This document shows, piece by piece, positions 7,156-15,777 of a stretch of 38,206 bases of DNA. The position numbers and the translations under genes are program-made. Below the pieces are notes generated by a model. That model was given only the letters and a program-made list of their open reading frames with translations, was not told the DNA's origin and searched no databases. The DNA lies in assembly GCA_903899985.1 (NCBI GenBank), contig CAIULL010000038.1, forward strand, positions 1-38,206, given 5' to 3'. This DNA comes from an uncultured Schlesneria sp. GTDB taxonomy: Bacteria > Planctomycetota > Planctomycetia > Planctomycetales > Planctomycetaceae. The first letter of the stretch is position 1. The number at the start of each line of letters is the position of its first letter.

Positions 7156-8238
7156 TCATGGTGCCCGGTAGGCTGGAAAGAATCCATCGGGACTGCTGGC
7201 GGTTTTGCCGGTGCGAGCTTCCCATTGCTGACAGAGACGTTGATACGATTCCGGATCGGAAATCAGACGCCACGTGTAAAACGGCGCGCGCAGGTGCGAA
7301 AAGCCGGCTTTGAACTGGAATAACGAGTCTTCCGATCCTCCGTAGCCACCGCCGAGGTGCATCGTGTGATTGCCCCGTTCCTTGGCCCACGTGCGGACGG
7401 AATCGAGCATCACTTTTGTCGGGTACTGACTGTGAAATTCTTCCGTCGTACCACTCAAATGATACTGCACGATGCCGCACACTTCCGAAAAGATACCACC
7501 GCAGGTGACGGCACCGTCTTTGTGGCAGATCGCCAGATGTAATACGTCACCAATGGCTTCACGCAGTTCCGTGAAATATTCGCGTGGAAAGAAATAGTGC
7601 TCACTGGCACTGACTCGACGCATCGTCTCGGTATAGGCGCGAAGGAACTCGTCGAAATCTTTCCAATCCGATTGGATTTCGACCGTGAACCCCTTCTTTC
7701 TGGCCCGGTTGATTTCACTTCGGTGACCCGCTCGCGTCTGATGCCATAATTCTTCCTGCGGCAACGTCAGGTCGATATTGATGGTCTGACCATGTTGTAC
7801 GAGACAACCGGCGGTTCGAAGGGGTTCCAGCGGAAACGGAATCGTCGGATGCGACCGCAAAAACGCTCCGACAACCCCACGTTCGCGCAAACCTTCGCAC
7901 AGTCTGGCAATTGCCTGATCCAGAAACGGTTCGATCGGGCCTTCGCCCTGGTTGATCACAAGGGGCGCGGCGTACCCGTACGGAGTGATCGCGTCAAATA
8001 ACGGGGTAGATGATTCACAGGTTTTGGGTAGCGGACGACCAATCAACGTCGTCAAAAACCGATGTCCGTGATCGTCTTCGGCATGAAACGCAAGTGTGAA
8101 TCCATCAGCGTCGGGAGCACACAGTCGGTCGCGAGTACTGAGTTCAACATATTTGGGCAAGTGATAAAAGTCATGCGGAGAATCGGCAAGAAACCGCTTC
8201 CATAAGTCCGAATCAGGCCCAATAAACTCACAACGCAT
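7156..8238 (-). CDS. FemAB-like GNAT-fold acyltransferase
   Basis: A 360-residue protein of the FemAB/Acetyltransf_6 kind: two GNAT-like halves, the second with GHRSEINRARKKGF, a helix-rich middle, an AICHKDGAVTCGGIF strand pair, and the near C-terminal HLGGGYGGSEDSLFQFKAGF motif typical of this family. FemAB proteins use aminoacyl-tRNA to add residues to peptidoglycan stems; many relatives act in polysaccharide or lipid modification with other acyl donors, so the substrate here is open. The frame extends to a TTG at 8257-8259, but I chose ATG at 8236-8238 because AGGGAG lies nine bases upstream. The gene stands alone, with the gnd terminator region upstream and a repeat-rich interval downstream. 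Confidence 0.85.
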   Translation of the reverse strand: MRCEFIGPDSDLWKRFLADSPHDFYHLPKYVELSTRDRLCAPDADGFTLAFHAEDDHGHRFLTTLIGRPLPKTCESSTPLFDAITPYGYAAPLVINQGEGPIEPFLDQAIARLCEGLRERGVVGAFLRSHPTIPFPLEPLRTAGCLVQHGQTINIDLTLPQEELWHQTRAGHRSEINRARKKGFTVEIQSDWKDFDEFLRAYTETMRRVSASEHYFFPREYFTELREAIGDVLHLAICHKDGAVTCGGIFSEVCGIVQYHLSGTTEEFHSQYPTKVMLDSVRTWAKERGNHTMHLGGGYGGSEDSLFQFKAGFSHLRAPFYTWRLISDPESYQRLCQQWEARTGKTASSPDGFFPAYRAP

Positions 8239-8381
8239 CCAGTAAAGCTCCCTGGTCAAAGCGCATCGATTAAGGAGAACACATTGTGTAGTCGATGCCG
8301 CCGACTGCGCGAAGACCGTTTCGCGACGTAAGGTTACGATACCAGTCTGGCCATAACCATTTACGTTTTGTCACGAAATAG

Positions 8382-8415
8382 AAAAAACAAACCTCACCCC
8401 ATGTACGGGGGTGAA
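8382..8415 (-). terminator. Rho-independent terminator of gnd
   Basis: On the minus strand TCACCCCC, a short loop, then GGGGTGA form a 7-bp GC-rich stem, closely followed by GGTTTGTTTTTTC. This is a textbook intrinsic terminator about 70-100 bases after the gnd stop codon. Confidence 0.8.
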
Positions 8416-8448
8416 GTTTCGATCAGATCATGCACCTTAGTTGATTCT

Positions 8449-8479
8449 CCCGCACCGTTCGAACGATGCGGGATTTTTT
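8449..8479 (+). terminator. Second hairpin after gnd, T-tract on the plus strand
   Basis: CCCGCA (8449-8454) and TGCGGG (8467-8472) pair around a loop that itself holds the palindrome GTTCGAAC. ATTTTTT follows on the plus strand. No plus-strand gene lies upstream, so it may block antisense transcription into gnd or simply protect the gnd 3' end. Confidence 0.45.
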
Positions 8480-8487
8480 CCCCGATA

Positions 8488-9960
8488 TCAGGTCAGCTTG
8501 CGATCCTGAATCCATTCGGAATGGAACGTCTGACCACGAGGCTTGTCGATCCGTTCGTAGGTGTGAGCCCCGAAGTAATCACGTTGCGCCTGCAGCAGAT
8601 TGGCCGGAAGTCTGGCTGATCGATATCCATCGAAATAGTTGAGGGCCGCACTGAAGACAGGAGTCGGCAGTCCCAGCTGAACCGCTGTAGAGAGGACTCG
8701 TCGCCAGCTTGGCTGAGCATTCAGGACAGCGTTACGGAAGAAGTCGTCCAGCAGCAGGTTTTCGAGCGATGGATTCTTGTCGAACGCGGCCTTGATATCG
8801 CCAAGGAATCGCGAGCGAATGATACAGCCGCCGCGCCACAGTAATGCGATATTGCCGTTGTTCAGCTTCCAGCCGAATTCTTTCGCTGCTGCATCCAATT
8901 GGACGTAACCTTGAGCGTAGCTGCAAAGCTTCGAAGCATAAAGAGCCTGTCGCACGTCTTCGATGAACTGCACTTTGTCGCCAGTGAACTTCGCGTCCGT
9001 GGGGCCGTGCAGGATGTGACTGGCTCGGACTCGTGCGTCTTTTTGGGCCGACAGGCAACGAGCGTAAACGGCCTCGGTAATCAGGGTCGTGGGAACGCCG
9101 AGATCGAGCGCGTGCTGGCTCATCCACTTCCCGGTTCCCTTCTGTTGAGCCGTATCGAGAATCTTATCGACGAGGTATTCACCCGTTTCTTTATCTTTCA
9201 CGGTGAAGATGTCGCGAGTGATCTCGATCAGATAGCTTTCGAGTTCCCCTTCGTTCCACGATTTGAAGACGTGGTAAAGTTCGTCATTGGTCAGATTGAG
9301 GGCATTTTTCAAAATCAGGTAGGCCTCGCAGATCAACTGCATATCGCCGTACTCGATCCCGTTATGAACCATTTTCACATAGTGGCCAGCGCCCGCATCA
9401 CCGACCCAGTCGCAACAGGGAATATCGTTGTTTGGACCGACTTTGGCCGAGATCTTCTGGTAGATGTCTTTGACAAACGGCCAGGCATCATGATGGCCAC
9501 CCGGCATGATGCTGGGGCCCTTCAAGGCACCTTCTTCACCACCGGACACCCCGGTCCCGATAAATCGCAGACCAGCGGCCCTGAGGTCTTTGTCACGGCG
9601 GTTGGTATCGACGAAGTCAGAGTTTCCGCCGTCGATGATAATGTCACCAGGAGACAGCAGCGGCTTCAATTGTTCAATGACCGCGTCGACTGGTCCCCCA
9701 GCCTTGACCATAATCATCATTCGTCGCGGAGCTTTCAGGCTGGCAACGAATGACTCCAGTGTGTGATAGCCTTCGATTCGGCTCGCGGTACCGGGATGGA
9801 CTTTGTCAGCCGGTTCGTTTTTCAGCCCACCGACGAATTCATCGGTGGTCCCTGTCGTGCGGTTGTAGACCGCAACCGAAAATCCGTTGTTGGCCATGTT
9901 CAGAACGAGATTCTGACCCATCACAGCCAGGCCAATCAGTCCGATATCGTGCTTTGACAT
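8488..9960 (-). CDS. gnd: 6-phosphogluconate dehydrogenase, decarboxylating
   Basis: A 490-residue cytosolic enzyme of the oxidative pentose phosphate pathway: 6-phosphogluconate plus NADP+ gives ribulose 5-phosphate, CO2 and NADPH. The Rossmann motif GLAVMGQNL is at residues 10-18, the substrate loop VSGGEEGALKGPSIMPGG at 138-155, and the catalytic segment KMVHNGIEYGD has Lys196, Asn200 and Glu203. The family-typical RGQTFHSEW tail lies near 475-483. The frame is open 50 codons further upstream, but that extension has no similarity to the family and the length from MSKHDIGLIG fits the usual 470-490 residues. No strong ribosome site precedes this ATG. Transcription ends at the intrinsic terminator at 8382-8415. 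Confidence 0.97.
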   Translation of the reverse strand: MSKHDIGLIGLAVMGQNLVLNMANNGFSVAVYNRTTGTTDEFVGGLKNEPADKVHPGTASRIEGYHTLESFVASLKAPRRMMIMVKAGGPVDAVIEQLKPLLSPGDIIIDGGNSDFVDTNRRDKDLRAAGLRFIGTGVSGGEEGALKGPSIMPGGHHDAWPFVKDIYQKISAKVGPNNDIPCCDWVGDAGAGHYVKMVHNGIEYGDMQLICEAYLILKNALNLTNDELYHVFKSWNEGELESYLIEITRDIFTVKDKETGEYLVDKILDTAQQKGTGKWMSQHALDLGVPTTLITEAVYARCLSAQKDARVRASHILHGPTDAKFTGDKVQFIEDVRQALYASKLCSYAQGYVQLDAAAKEFGWKLNNGNIALLWRGGCIIRSRFLGDIKAAFDKNPSLENLLLDDFFRNAVLNAQPSWRRVLSTAVQLGLPTPVFSAALNYFDGYRSARLPANLLQAQRDYFGAHTYERIDKPRGQTFHSEWIQDRKLT

Positions 9961-10275
9961 TTTAGAAAAATCCAATTCCACAGGGTGAAACGAGTCAACC
10001 GGTCCAGACAAACGGAACGGACGAATTTCCGTCTCATGAAGTAGAGTTTGATTGTACGCGTATGAGGGTGAACTGAGCAATTCAAAGGAGTACAGATGTT
10101 GCTTAAACACCCCACCAATTTCCGTCGAAGCCGTTCAGAAGTGATCCAGATGGTCTGGACAAACCCAGGCCTCCATGGGAACGTAACTCTCGTTCATGAA
10201 TCCGGCGGAATAGCCTGAGTCGCAACAATCTGCATTGATCAAAACACCTGAAACGTCACTCAGCTGGAGCGTTCG
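9961..10275. other. Divergent intergenic region between gnd and the dicarboxylate symporter gene
   Basis: About 315 bases that must hold promoters for both directions. The GGAG ribosome site of the symporter gene is at 10266-10269. I see no convincing -35/-10 pair, operator palindrome or hairpin here. Confidence 0.5.
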
Positions 10276-11571
10276 TTGGCCAGTCATCAAGATCGGAAAC
10301 CCTGGTATCGGATTCTGTACGTTCAGGTGTTGCTCGCGGTCGTCGTCGGCATCGCGATCGGTTACGGCTTTCCGCAAGTCGGTAAGTCACTGAAGCCTTT
10401 GGGTGATGGGTTTGTGAAACTCGTCAAAATGATCATTGCTCCGATCATTTTCTGTACCGTGGTTCACGGGATCGCTTCGATGAGTGACGGCCGAAAGCTG
10501 GGGCGGCTGGGGATCAAGACCTTGATCTATTTCGAAGTTGTCTCGACGTTTGCGCTGATCATCGGGCTGATCGTCGTCAATCTGTGGAAGCCCGGTGTCG
10601 GATTTCATATCGACCCGCAGTCACTCGACCCTTCGATTGGAAAGGGCTATGCCGCATCCAGTCAATCGCATACATCCGTCGATTTCTTCTTGAACATCAT
10701 TCCCAAGTCGTACTTCGACGCCTTTGCGTCGGGGGATATTCTGCAAGTGCTGTTGATCTCAATCCTCACGGGGTTTGCGGTGTCATTTATGGGCGAAGCA
10801 GGCAAGCCCGTGCTTGACGCGCTCGCGATTGGTGAAAAGGTCTTCTTCGGGGTCATGCACATGATCGTCAAAGTGGCGCCACTCGCGGCACTCGGAGCCA
10901 TGGCATATACGGTCGGAAGTCACGGGATCAGTGCTCTGGGACCGTTGGTATCGCTGATGTTCGGCTTTTATGTGACGGCCGCAGTCTTTGTTGTCGGGGT
11001 GCTCGGTCTGATTTGCCGGGCGGCGGGATTCTCGATTTTCCATTTTATTGGATATCTTAAGGAAGAAATCCTGCTCGTGCTGGGAACCAGTTCGTCCGAG
11101 ACGGCGCTACCGGGAATGCTGGAAAAATTGAAGCGGCTGGGGTGTGCGGAATCGACAGTCGGCTTTGTCGTTCCGACCGGATACAGCTTTAATCTCGACG
11201 GGACCAACATCTACATGACGATGGCCGCCGTGTTTCTGGCTCAGGCGACAGATACTCCGTTGGATCTTGGCCAACAGATCAGACTGCTGCTGGTCGCCAT
11301 GGTCTCATCAAAGGGAGCAACAGGTGTGACGGGAGCTGGATTCATCACTCTGGCTGCAACACTGGCTGCGGTTCCAACAATTCCGATTCAGTCGGTCGCC
11401 ATTCTGATCGGCATCGATCGATTCATGAGCGAATGCCGAGCGATCACGAACCTGATTGGAAATGGCGTCGCAACGGTCGTGATCAGCCGGTCAGAAAATG
11501 AGATCACTGCGGAGCAGCTAAATGAAGCGATGAAACGCTTACGATCGGACGGCGGAAAGTTGAGTGAGTGA
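10276..11571 (+). CDS. Dicarboxylate/amino acid:cation symporter (DctA/GltP family)
   Basis: A 431-residue inner-membrane secondary transporter of the DAACS (SLC1) family, which imports C4-dicarboxylates or acidic amino acids with Na+ or H+. Eight membrane helices and two re-entrant hairpins are expected. Diagnostic motifs are MIIAPIIFCTVVHGI (about 52-66), TSSSE in the first hairpin (271-275), NLDGTNIYM (306-314), SSKGATGV in the second hairpin (344-351) and DRFMSECRAITNLIGN (381-396). DRFMSECRA...N fits C4-dicarboxylate carriers (DctA) better than glutamate carriers, but I do not insist. The start is TTG, with GGAG six bases upstream. It is one of only two plus-strand genes in the window and converges on the kinase cluster with 25 bp between stop codons. 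Confidence 0.93.
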   Translation: MASHQDRKPWYRILYVQVLLAVVVGIAIGYGFPQVGKSLKPLGDGFVKLVKMIIAPIIFCTVVHGIASMSDGRKLGRLGIKTLIYFEVVSTFALIIGLIVVNLWKPGVGFHIDPQSLDPSIGKGYAASSQSHTSVDFFLNIIPKSYFDAFASGDILQVLLISILTGFAVSFMGEAGKPVLDALAIGEKVFFGVMHMIVKVAPLAALGAMAYTVGSHGISALGPLVSLMFGFYVTAAVFVVGVLGLICRAAGFSIFHFIGYLKEEILLVLGTSSSETALPGMLEKLKRLGCAESTVGFVVPTGYSFNLDGTNIYMTMAAVFLAQATDTPLDLGQQIRLLLVAMVSSKGATGVTGAGFITLAATLAAVPTIPIQSVAILIGIDRFMSECRAITNLIGNGVATVVISRSENEITAEQLNEAMKRLRSDGGKLSE

Positions 11572-11596
11572 GGCGGGTCAAACGGTATTGATGGCG

Positions 11597-12493
11597 TTAC
11601 TGACAGAGCCGCGTCGCCAGAAGAAGATCACCAATAATCCATGCCGTCGCGGAACTGGCGGCGACTGCGGCAGCGAATATCGTGCTGCGACTCGGCACGC
11701 GATTCAGTTTAAAAAACAGCGATGCCGCGTTTGCAATAACGGTCATCAGCGCGAGAACGGTCCCGATCATCACAACGCGATTGCCGAGAACCGCCGACTT
11801 CCAGACAGGATATATTTCGGTGCGGACCGTGGGCGAAATTTCAACCTGTTGCCACAGACGGCACATCGGCAACTCCATTGAACCGGTTTTTTTTGTGACA
11901 GGTTCCAGGTATTGCCGTTTCACCGCGATCTGGGCCAGCCGTTCGTCACTCAAGAACCGTTGGCTGGGTCGATCGAACGGGCTTTGATGTCGTTCGGAAA
12001 AATCTGAACGAACAATCGACGCGGCCCGTGGTAAAAGTTCACGACTTGCTTCCGCTTCGGTAGACCAAAGGCCGCTCGACAAAACGATTTTCTTGACGTC
12101 GTCGATTTGAGTATCGCCGTCGTCAATCCAACCTGGTCGGCCGAGCGCCGGATCGGTTTCTACTCGTTGGTACGGAGTCTCGGTTTGTACCCGGGGCTCG
12201 ATGGCGGCGGGAATACTCGTCAAGGGAGCTAATGAAAACCATCGTTCTAATTCGTGACTGAATTCACCACTCAGCGCGACAAAGACCGCCATGACACCCG
12301 TGGGAGCCAGCCAGCAGCGCGCGATTTCGTGAAGTGTTGACGGTCGTGCGGCCGCTGACGTCAGCGGATTCATTCGAACCCGCCAATGAGCAACGACTCT
12401 TCGGAACACCATGATTCCAACGAATCCGACTAAAGCCAGCAGGATCGGGACGACAGCGGTCCAGCTGAGTTGATTAACAGTGATTTGGTTCAT
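11597..12493 (-). CDS. Hypothetical membrane protein, last gene of the kinase cluster
   Basis: A 298-residue protein I do not recognise. It has an N-terminal helix (about 11-30), a second hydrophobic stretch (about 65-80), a soluble middle of about 150 residues rich in Ser, Arg and Glu, and two C-terminal helices (about 238-258 and 270-290). The middle contains QIDDVKKIVLSSGLW and a segment beginning SDERLAQIAVKRQYLEPV. The ATG is three bases after the kinase stop codon and GGAG lies seven bases upstream inside the kinase end, so the two are tightly coupled. A role as partner or target of the kinase is inferred from position only. Confidence 0.75.
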   Translation of the reverse strand: MNQITVNQLSWTAVVPILLALVGFVGIMVFRRVVAHWRVRMNPLTSAAARPSTLHEIARCWLAPTGVMAVFVALSGEFSHELERWFSLAPLTSIPAAIEPRVQTETPYQRVETDPALGRPGWIDDGDTQIDDVKKIVLSSGLWSTEAEASRELLPRAASIVRSDFSERHQSPFDRPSQRFLSDERLAQIAVKRQYLEPVTKKTGSMELPMCRLWQQVEISPTVRTEIYPVWKSAVLGNRVVMIGTVLALMTVIANAASLFFKLNRVPSRSTIFAAAVAASSATAWIIGDLLLATRLCQ

Positions 12494-12496
12494 GGT

Positions 12497-14482
12497 TTAA
12501 CTCCGCTCGACCAGCGGGGGGCGTGGAGTCCAGTTGGATGCGAGCTGCACGGTCGTCGAAATGGTTCCCGCCCAAAGGATGGCATAGGCATGGGGGAATT
12601 TAAAAATCCATGACATCATGTAGGCTGTCGCCACGGATGCGATCACGTTCCAGGTTCGAAAGCGTCCGCGGCGCATCGGGTCCATGTCGCGAGACCAGGG
12701 TCTCATTGCCAGCCATCCCGCGAAGAACCATGCATAACCCAACAATGTCGGATCGCCAGCGTGATCCACCAGCGGATGCGTTCCCAGGGACGAAAACCCC
12801 GACCTTACGGTATATGATGCAGGGGGAATGTTGACCATCAGAAAATCACTCATCCCATAGGCGAATGACCCGATCAGGGCACCCGTGGCAAGCCGCACAA
12901 TCCAACGTTGTCGTCTGGTCCAACCCGTTCCAAGGGTCCCCGTATGACCAATCAGCAACAACCAGGTACCGATGACGGCTGTCGCAGCAAACAAGACTGC
13001 ATGTTCCAGACTCGGCATGATCGGAGCCGGTCGAAACAGTCCCAGCGAAATGGCGAAACCTGCCGCGACGTAAACTCCCAAAGACAACAGCGACGCGATG
13101 AACGCCGCCGATCCCAATGTATTTACGAGTTCGGGCAATCGTTGTCTTAGGGGCAGAACCACGACCTCTGGCTTTTTCGTGGAATTGTGACGCCGGGTCG
13201 CGGTTGGGGTTGATGCCGACTTCATTTGCTGAGGGGAGGGGCTTGTCCGCCGTCCGTTGATCTGCTCATCCCAACCAGGAGGGACTGTCGTCGAAAACGG
13301 GTCCTGATAAGCGGGTAAAGTACGCGGTAACGATTTGATTGTCCCGAACGCACGCCAGGGAGAGGAATTCTTGACCAGGGACATCAGCTTATTGGAGTAG
13401 TTGATCAGCACGACAAAAGCATAGGCGGCAATCACGACACCAAACATTCCGCCAATGCCTGAAATCCCGAACAGCAATAAGACCACTGCGGTCAAAATAT
13501 TGGATTTGTCAGACTTATTGTCGGTTGACCCAAAGTCTGATTCAGGTTTCAACGAGGCGAACTGGGCAAACGGTCGATCAGCGGGATTGTCCGTCCGGGG
13601 ATCAGTTCCAACTTTCGACGGATTGCGGGGAGTCGCGGGACGTTGCGGTAAAAACGACGATTCGGGGATGACTAATGGCTCGGCAGCCCCCGCGGTCGCT
13701 CGAAGAAAATCCCGTTCGAGTTCTCTGACAGTCGAAGTTCGCTTCTGAGGGTCTTTTTCGAGTGCCCTGGCGATCGTGGGCCGAAGCGACGAGGGGATCG
13801 GCATCAGATCAGGCTGAGCCGTCAGGTGCTTCATCAGGATTTCGGCTGTTGTTTCGCCGTTAAAGGGAAGTTTGCCCGTGATCAGTTCGTAGAGCATGAC
13901 ACCGAGAGAATAGACGTCGACTTCAGGTCCGTACTGACCACGTGCGACTTCCGGAGCCATGTAATAGACCGTGCCGACGCTTTGCGTATGCTGCCCGCGA
14001 CGATCACTGTCGAGTCGTTTTGATAAGCCGACATCCCCCACCTTGACGATGCCGTTCTCGCGGTAGACGTTGGCCGGCTTCAGGTCGCGATGGACGATTC
14101 CCCGATCATGCAGATGAGAAACTCCCGCGACAAGACCACTCAGCCAGTCACGAACCTCGTCCAGGGGTAACCCGTTCGGGAACGACACGAGGACATCTTC
14201 AAGACTCGACCCGGCGACATATTCCATCACGACCCAATGATCGCCCTGAACGTCGGTCTTCAGATCAAACAGATTGACCAGATTCGGATGCTTCAGGTTC
14301 AGGCACTGCGTCACCCCGCGAATCTCAACATCCTGATCCTGGTGATGCAACAGCTTGAGAGCGACTTCCTTGCCACCGTCACTGTGAGCGAAATAGACCT
14401 CACCAAACCCGCCACGGTGGATACCGCGCTGGATTGTGTAGCCTGCAAGAGGCTGAGCACCGGTCTGGTAAGTGAAACGCAT
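12497..14482 (-). CDS. Membrane-bound Ser/Thr protein kinase (Hanks type)
   Basis: A 661-residue kinase. The N-terminal catalytic domain (about 14-262) has the Gly-rich loop GIHRGGFGEV (20-29), ATP-binding Lys43 in VALKLL, catalytic loop HRDLKPAN (131-138, Asp133), metal-binding DVG (150-152) in place of DFG, and APE (176-178). A proline- and charge-rich linker with one hydrophobic segment (about 325-357) follows, then a C-terminal set of about six membrane helices (from about 455). No PASTA or beta-propeller sensor is present; the membrane bundle may be the sensor. The ATG has no clear Shine-Dalgarno and lies 52 bases after the 94-residue gene, suggesting coupled translation. The DVG change keeps the metal-binding Asp, so the kinase is probably active. 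Confidence 0.93.
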   Translation of the reverse strand: MRFTYQTGAQPLAGYTIQRGIHRGGFGEVYFAHSDGGKEVALKLLHHQDQDVEIRGVTQCLNLKHPNLVNLFDLKTDVQGDHWVVMEYVAGSSLEDVLVSFPNGLPLDEVRDWLSGLVAGVSHLHDRGIVHRDLKPANVYRENGIVKVGDVGLSKRLDSDRRGQHTQSVGTVYYMAPEVARGQYGPEVDVYSLGVMLYELITGKLPFNGETTAEILMKHLTAQPDLMPIPSSLRPTIARALEKDPQKRTSTVRELERDFLRATAGAAEPLVIPESSFLPQRPATPRNPSKVGTDPRTDNPADRPFAQFASLKPESDFGSTDNKSDKSNILTAVVLLLFGISGIGGMFGVVIAAYAFVVLINYSNKLMSLVKNSSPWRAFGTIKSLPRTLPAYQDPFSTTVPPGWDEQINGRRTSPSPQQMKSASTPTATRRHNSTKKPEVVVLPLRQRLPELVNTLGSAAFIASLLSLGVYVAAGFAISLGLFRPAPIMPSLEHAVLFAATAVIGTWLLLIGHTGTLGTGWTRRQRWIVRLATGALIGSFAYGMSDFLMVNIPPASYTVRSGFSSLGTHPLVDHAGDPTLLGYAWFFAGWLAMRPWSRDMDPMRRGRFRTWNVIASVATAYMMSWIFKFPHAYAILWAGTISTTVQLASNWTPRPPLVERS

Positions 14483-14534
14483 AAAGTATTTACGTCAAAA
14501 GATGGATTCGGTTTTTTCGATGCGACGGTCTGCG

Positions 14535-14819
14535 TCATCCTGGGAGAAACATCGAACTTGCTCGAACCAGTTCCGTCTGGGGCGGCAAAGAGAGCTTTTC
14601 ACTCGATTTCGTGTAAAAGGCAAGTCCTTTATAGCTCGTTAAATAACGATACTCGGTGACGAAAAACCCCCATTTCTGAATGACGACCAGTGGCTGGTCT
14701 TGTTTTTTCAGAATTGCCTGAAAATCTTCGGGTTCCACAGTCACCGTCGTACCAAAAACACGGGGGGCTTGAATCGTTTGAGCCTGCAGGACGCTATTAC
14801 CATCGAAGTCGGTACTCAC
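14535..14819 (-). CDS. Small conserved-looking protein upstream of the kinase
   Basis: A 94-residue cytosolic protein of unknown family, with no signal or membrane segment. It contains an acidic first half (TVEPEDFQAILKKQDQPLVV) and an aromatic core (QKWGFFVTEYRYLTSYKGLAFYTK). The start is GTG at 14817-14819, preceded by a very strong GGAGGAGT at five bases, which is good evidence that it is translated. That ribosome site is one arm of an 11-bp inverted repeat (14828-14882), so translation is probably controlled. The stop is 52 bases before the kinase gene. I infer a link to the kinase from this arrangement only. Confidence 0.75.
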   Translation of the reverse strand: MSTDFDGNSVLQAQTIQAPRVFGTTVTVEPEDFQAILKKQDQPLVVIQKWGFFVTEYRYLTSYKGLAFYTKSSEKLSLPPQTELVRASSMFLPG

Positions 14820-14824
14820 GATTC

Positions 14825-14882
14825 ACTCCTCCGCTACGGGGAAAGTCAATTGAACTTACCTGGGAGTGTAACGTAGCGGAGG
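14825..14882 (-). promoter_or_regulatory. Hairpin sequestering the Shine-Dalgarno of the 94-residue gene
   Basis: On the minus strand CCTCCGCTACG (from 14882) and CGTAGCGGAGG (ending at 14828) pair perfectly over 11 bp around a 33-nt loop. The 3' arm runs straight into AGTG, so the ribosome site GGAGGAG is half buried in the stem, with the GTG start nine bases further. The loop contains an inner AAGT/ACTT stem. No T-tract follows, which argues against a terminator. An RNA thermometer, ligand-sensing leader or protein-bound operator would all fit. Confidence 0.6.
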
Positions 14883-14905
14883 GGAAATCAGATCATCGAA
14901 AAACC

Positions 14906-15709
14906 TTACTTTATTGCGACAGCATCTTCTGGTGTCGATTGGCTGAAGTAAGCGTCAATCTGCTTGTCGAGATCGGCAGGTACGGAAGGAGCGACCGACT
15001 CAACCGGAATCAGGCCCACGAACTTCCCTTCGACGTCGAGCATCTTCTGTTTGACGTCCAACTGCTTATTCAATTCGGTAATCAGTTTGCGAGCGTGGCT
15101 GAGGTTCGAATCATCGATGGCCAGCTGGCTGACTGTTTCCGCCGCCTTGACGGTATGGACTCGGGCCTGAAGCTGTTCCAGCTTCACTTCCAGATCCTTT
15201 TTGGACTGCATCATGTTTTCGAGTTTGTCACGATTGGCAACGAGCGTCATTTCACGAGCCGCCAGAATCTTGCGGTCAGCCGCGAGCATTTCTTCGGCTG
15301 CTTTAAACCGTTCGAAGCGAGTGGCGAGATCTCGCTTGACGTCGGATGAGGTATATGAATGACGTGCGTACACGTAAGCACTTTTGCCAGTCCCCAGATC
15401 GTTTCGCAGGGCGAGGATCGCTTCCTTCTGCTTGGAGATGTCAGATTCTTTCTGAGCGAGCGTCGTCTGAAGGTGTTCGATGTCAACTTGCTGCTCGGCG
15501 ACGACATGCATGCATTGTCGAATGTCGGGAACAAGCTGTTCAATCAGCGTTCGGGCGCGTTCCATTTCGAATTCGATCGGAACTTCAGCTTTGACGGCGT
15601 TTCTTACGTTCTGGCAACCCGCTCGCAAATAGCTGACCGCTTCGCGTCCGAAAACAAAAGTGCCAACCAGGGCACCCAGACTCAACACCATCAAACTTTT
15701 CTTAAACAT
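14906..15709 (-). CDS. Membrane-anchored coiled-coil protein
   Basis: A 267-residue protein with an N-terminal hydrophobic segment (about 4-21, MVLSLGALVGTFVFG) that acts as anchor or uncleaved signal. Long helical heptad regions follow (about 45-110 and 125-235), interrupted by a Gly/Tyr-rich break GTGKSAYVYARHSYTSS (about 106-122). The tail is hydrophilic. No enzymatic motif is seen and I do not recognise the family. AGGGG seven bases before the ATG supports the start. It is the first gene of the minus-strand cluster leading to the kinase, and its promoter region carries two direct TTGACGTC repeats. It could be a structural or scaffold partner of the kinase in the envelope. Confidence 0.8.
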   Translation of the reverse strand: MFKKSLMVLSLGALVGTFVFGREAVSYLRAGCQNVRNAVKAEVPIEFEMERARTLIEQLVPDIRQCMHVVAEQQVDIEHLQTTLAQKESDISKQKEAILALRNDLGTGKSAYVYARHSYTSSDVKRDLATRFERFKAAEEMLAADRKILAAREMTLVANRDKLENMMQSKKDLEVKLEQLQARVHTVKAAETVSQLAIDDSNLSHARKLITELNKQLDVKQKMLDVEGKFVGLIPVESVAPSVPADLDKQIDAYFSQSTPEDAVAIK

Positions 15710-15749
15710 CGTTAAACCCCTGTTTTGAAAGCGAAAAAGAATTCTTACA

Positions 15750-15777
15750 TTGACGTCACGCGATCAAAGTTGACGTC
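15750..15777. promoter_or_regulatory. Two direct TTGACGTC repeats, possible operator
   Basis: TTGACGTC occurs at 15750-15757 and again at 15770-15777, 20 bp apart, close to two helical turns. The first copy extends to the palindrome TGACGTCA. They lie 41-68 bp upstream of the coiled-coil gene, in a 277-bp divergent region shared with the copper monooxygenase gene. A dimeric activator or repressor binding side by side would fit. Confidence 0.35.

Noticed and set aside
8899-9753. A 284-residue plus-strand frame opposite gnd
   Set aside because: It is antisense to a strongly conserved enzyme gene and has no independent support.
9961-10110. A 50-residue N-terminal extension of 6-phosphogluconate dehydrogenase
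   Set aside because: It has no similarity to the family, and the next ATG gives the normal length and a Rossmann motif at the right place.
11564-11881. A plus-strand gene overlapping the symporter end
   Set aside because: It is antisense to the last gene of the kinase cluster, with a low-complexity basic sequence.
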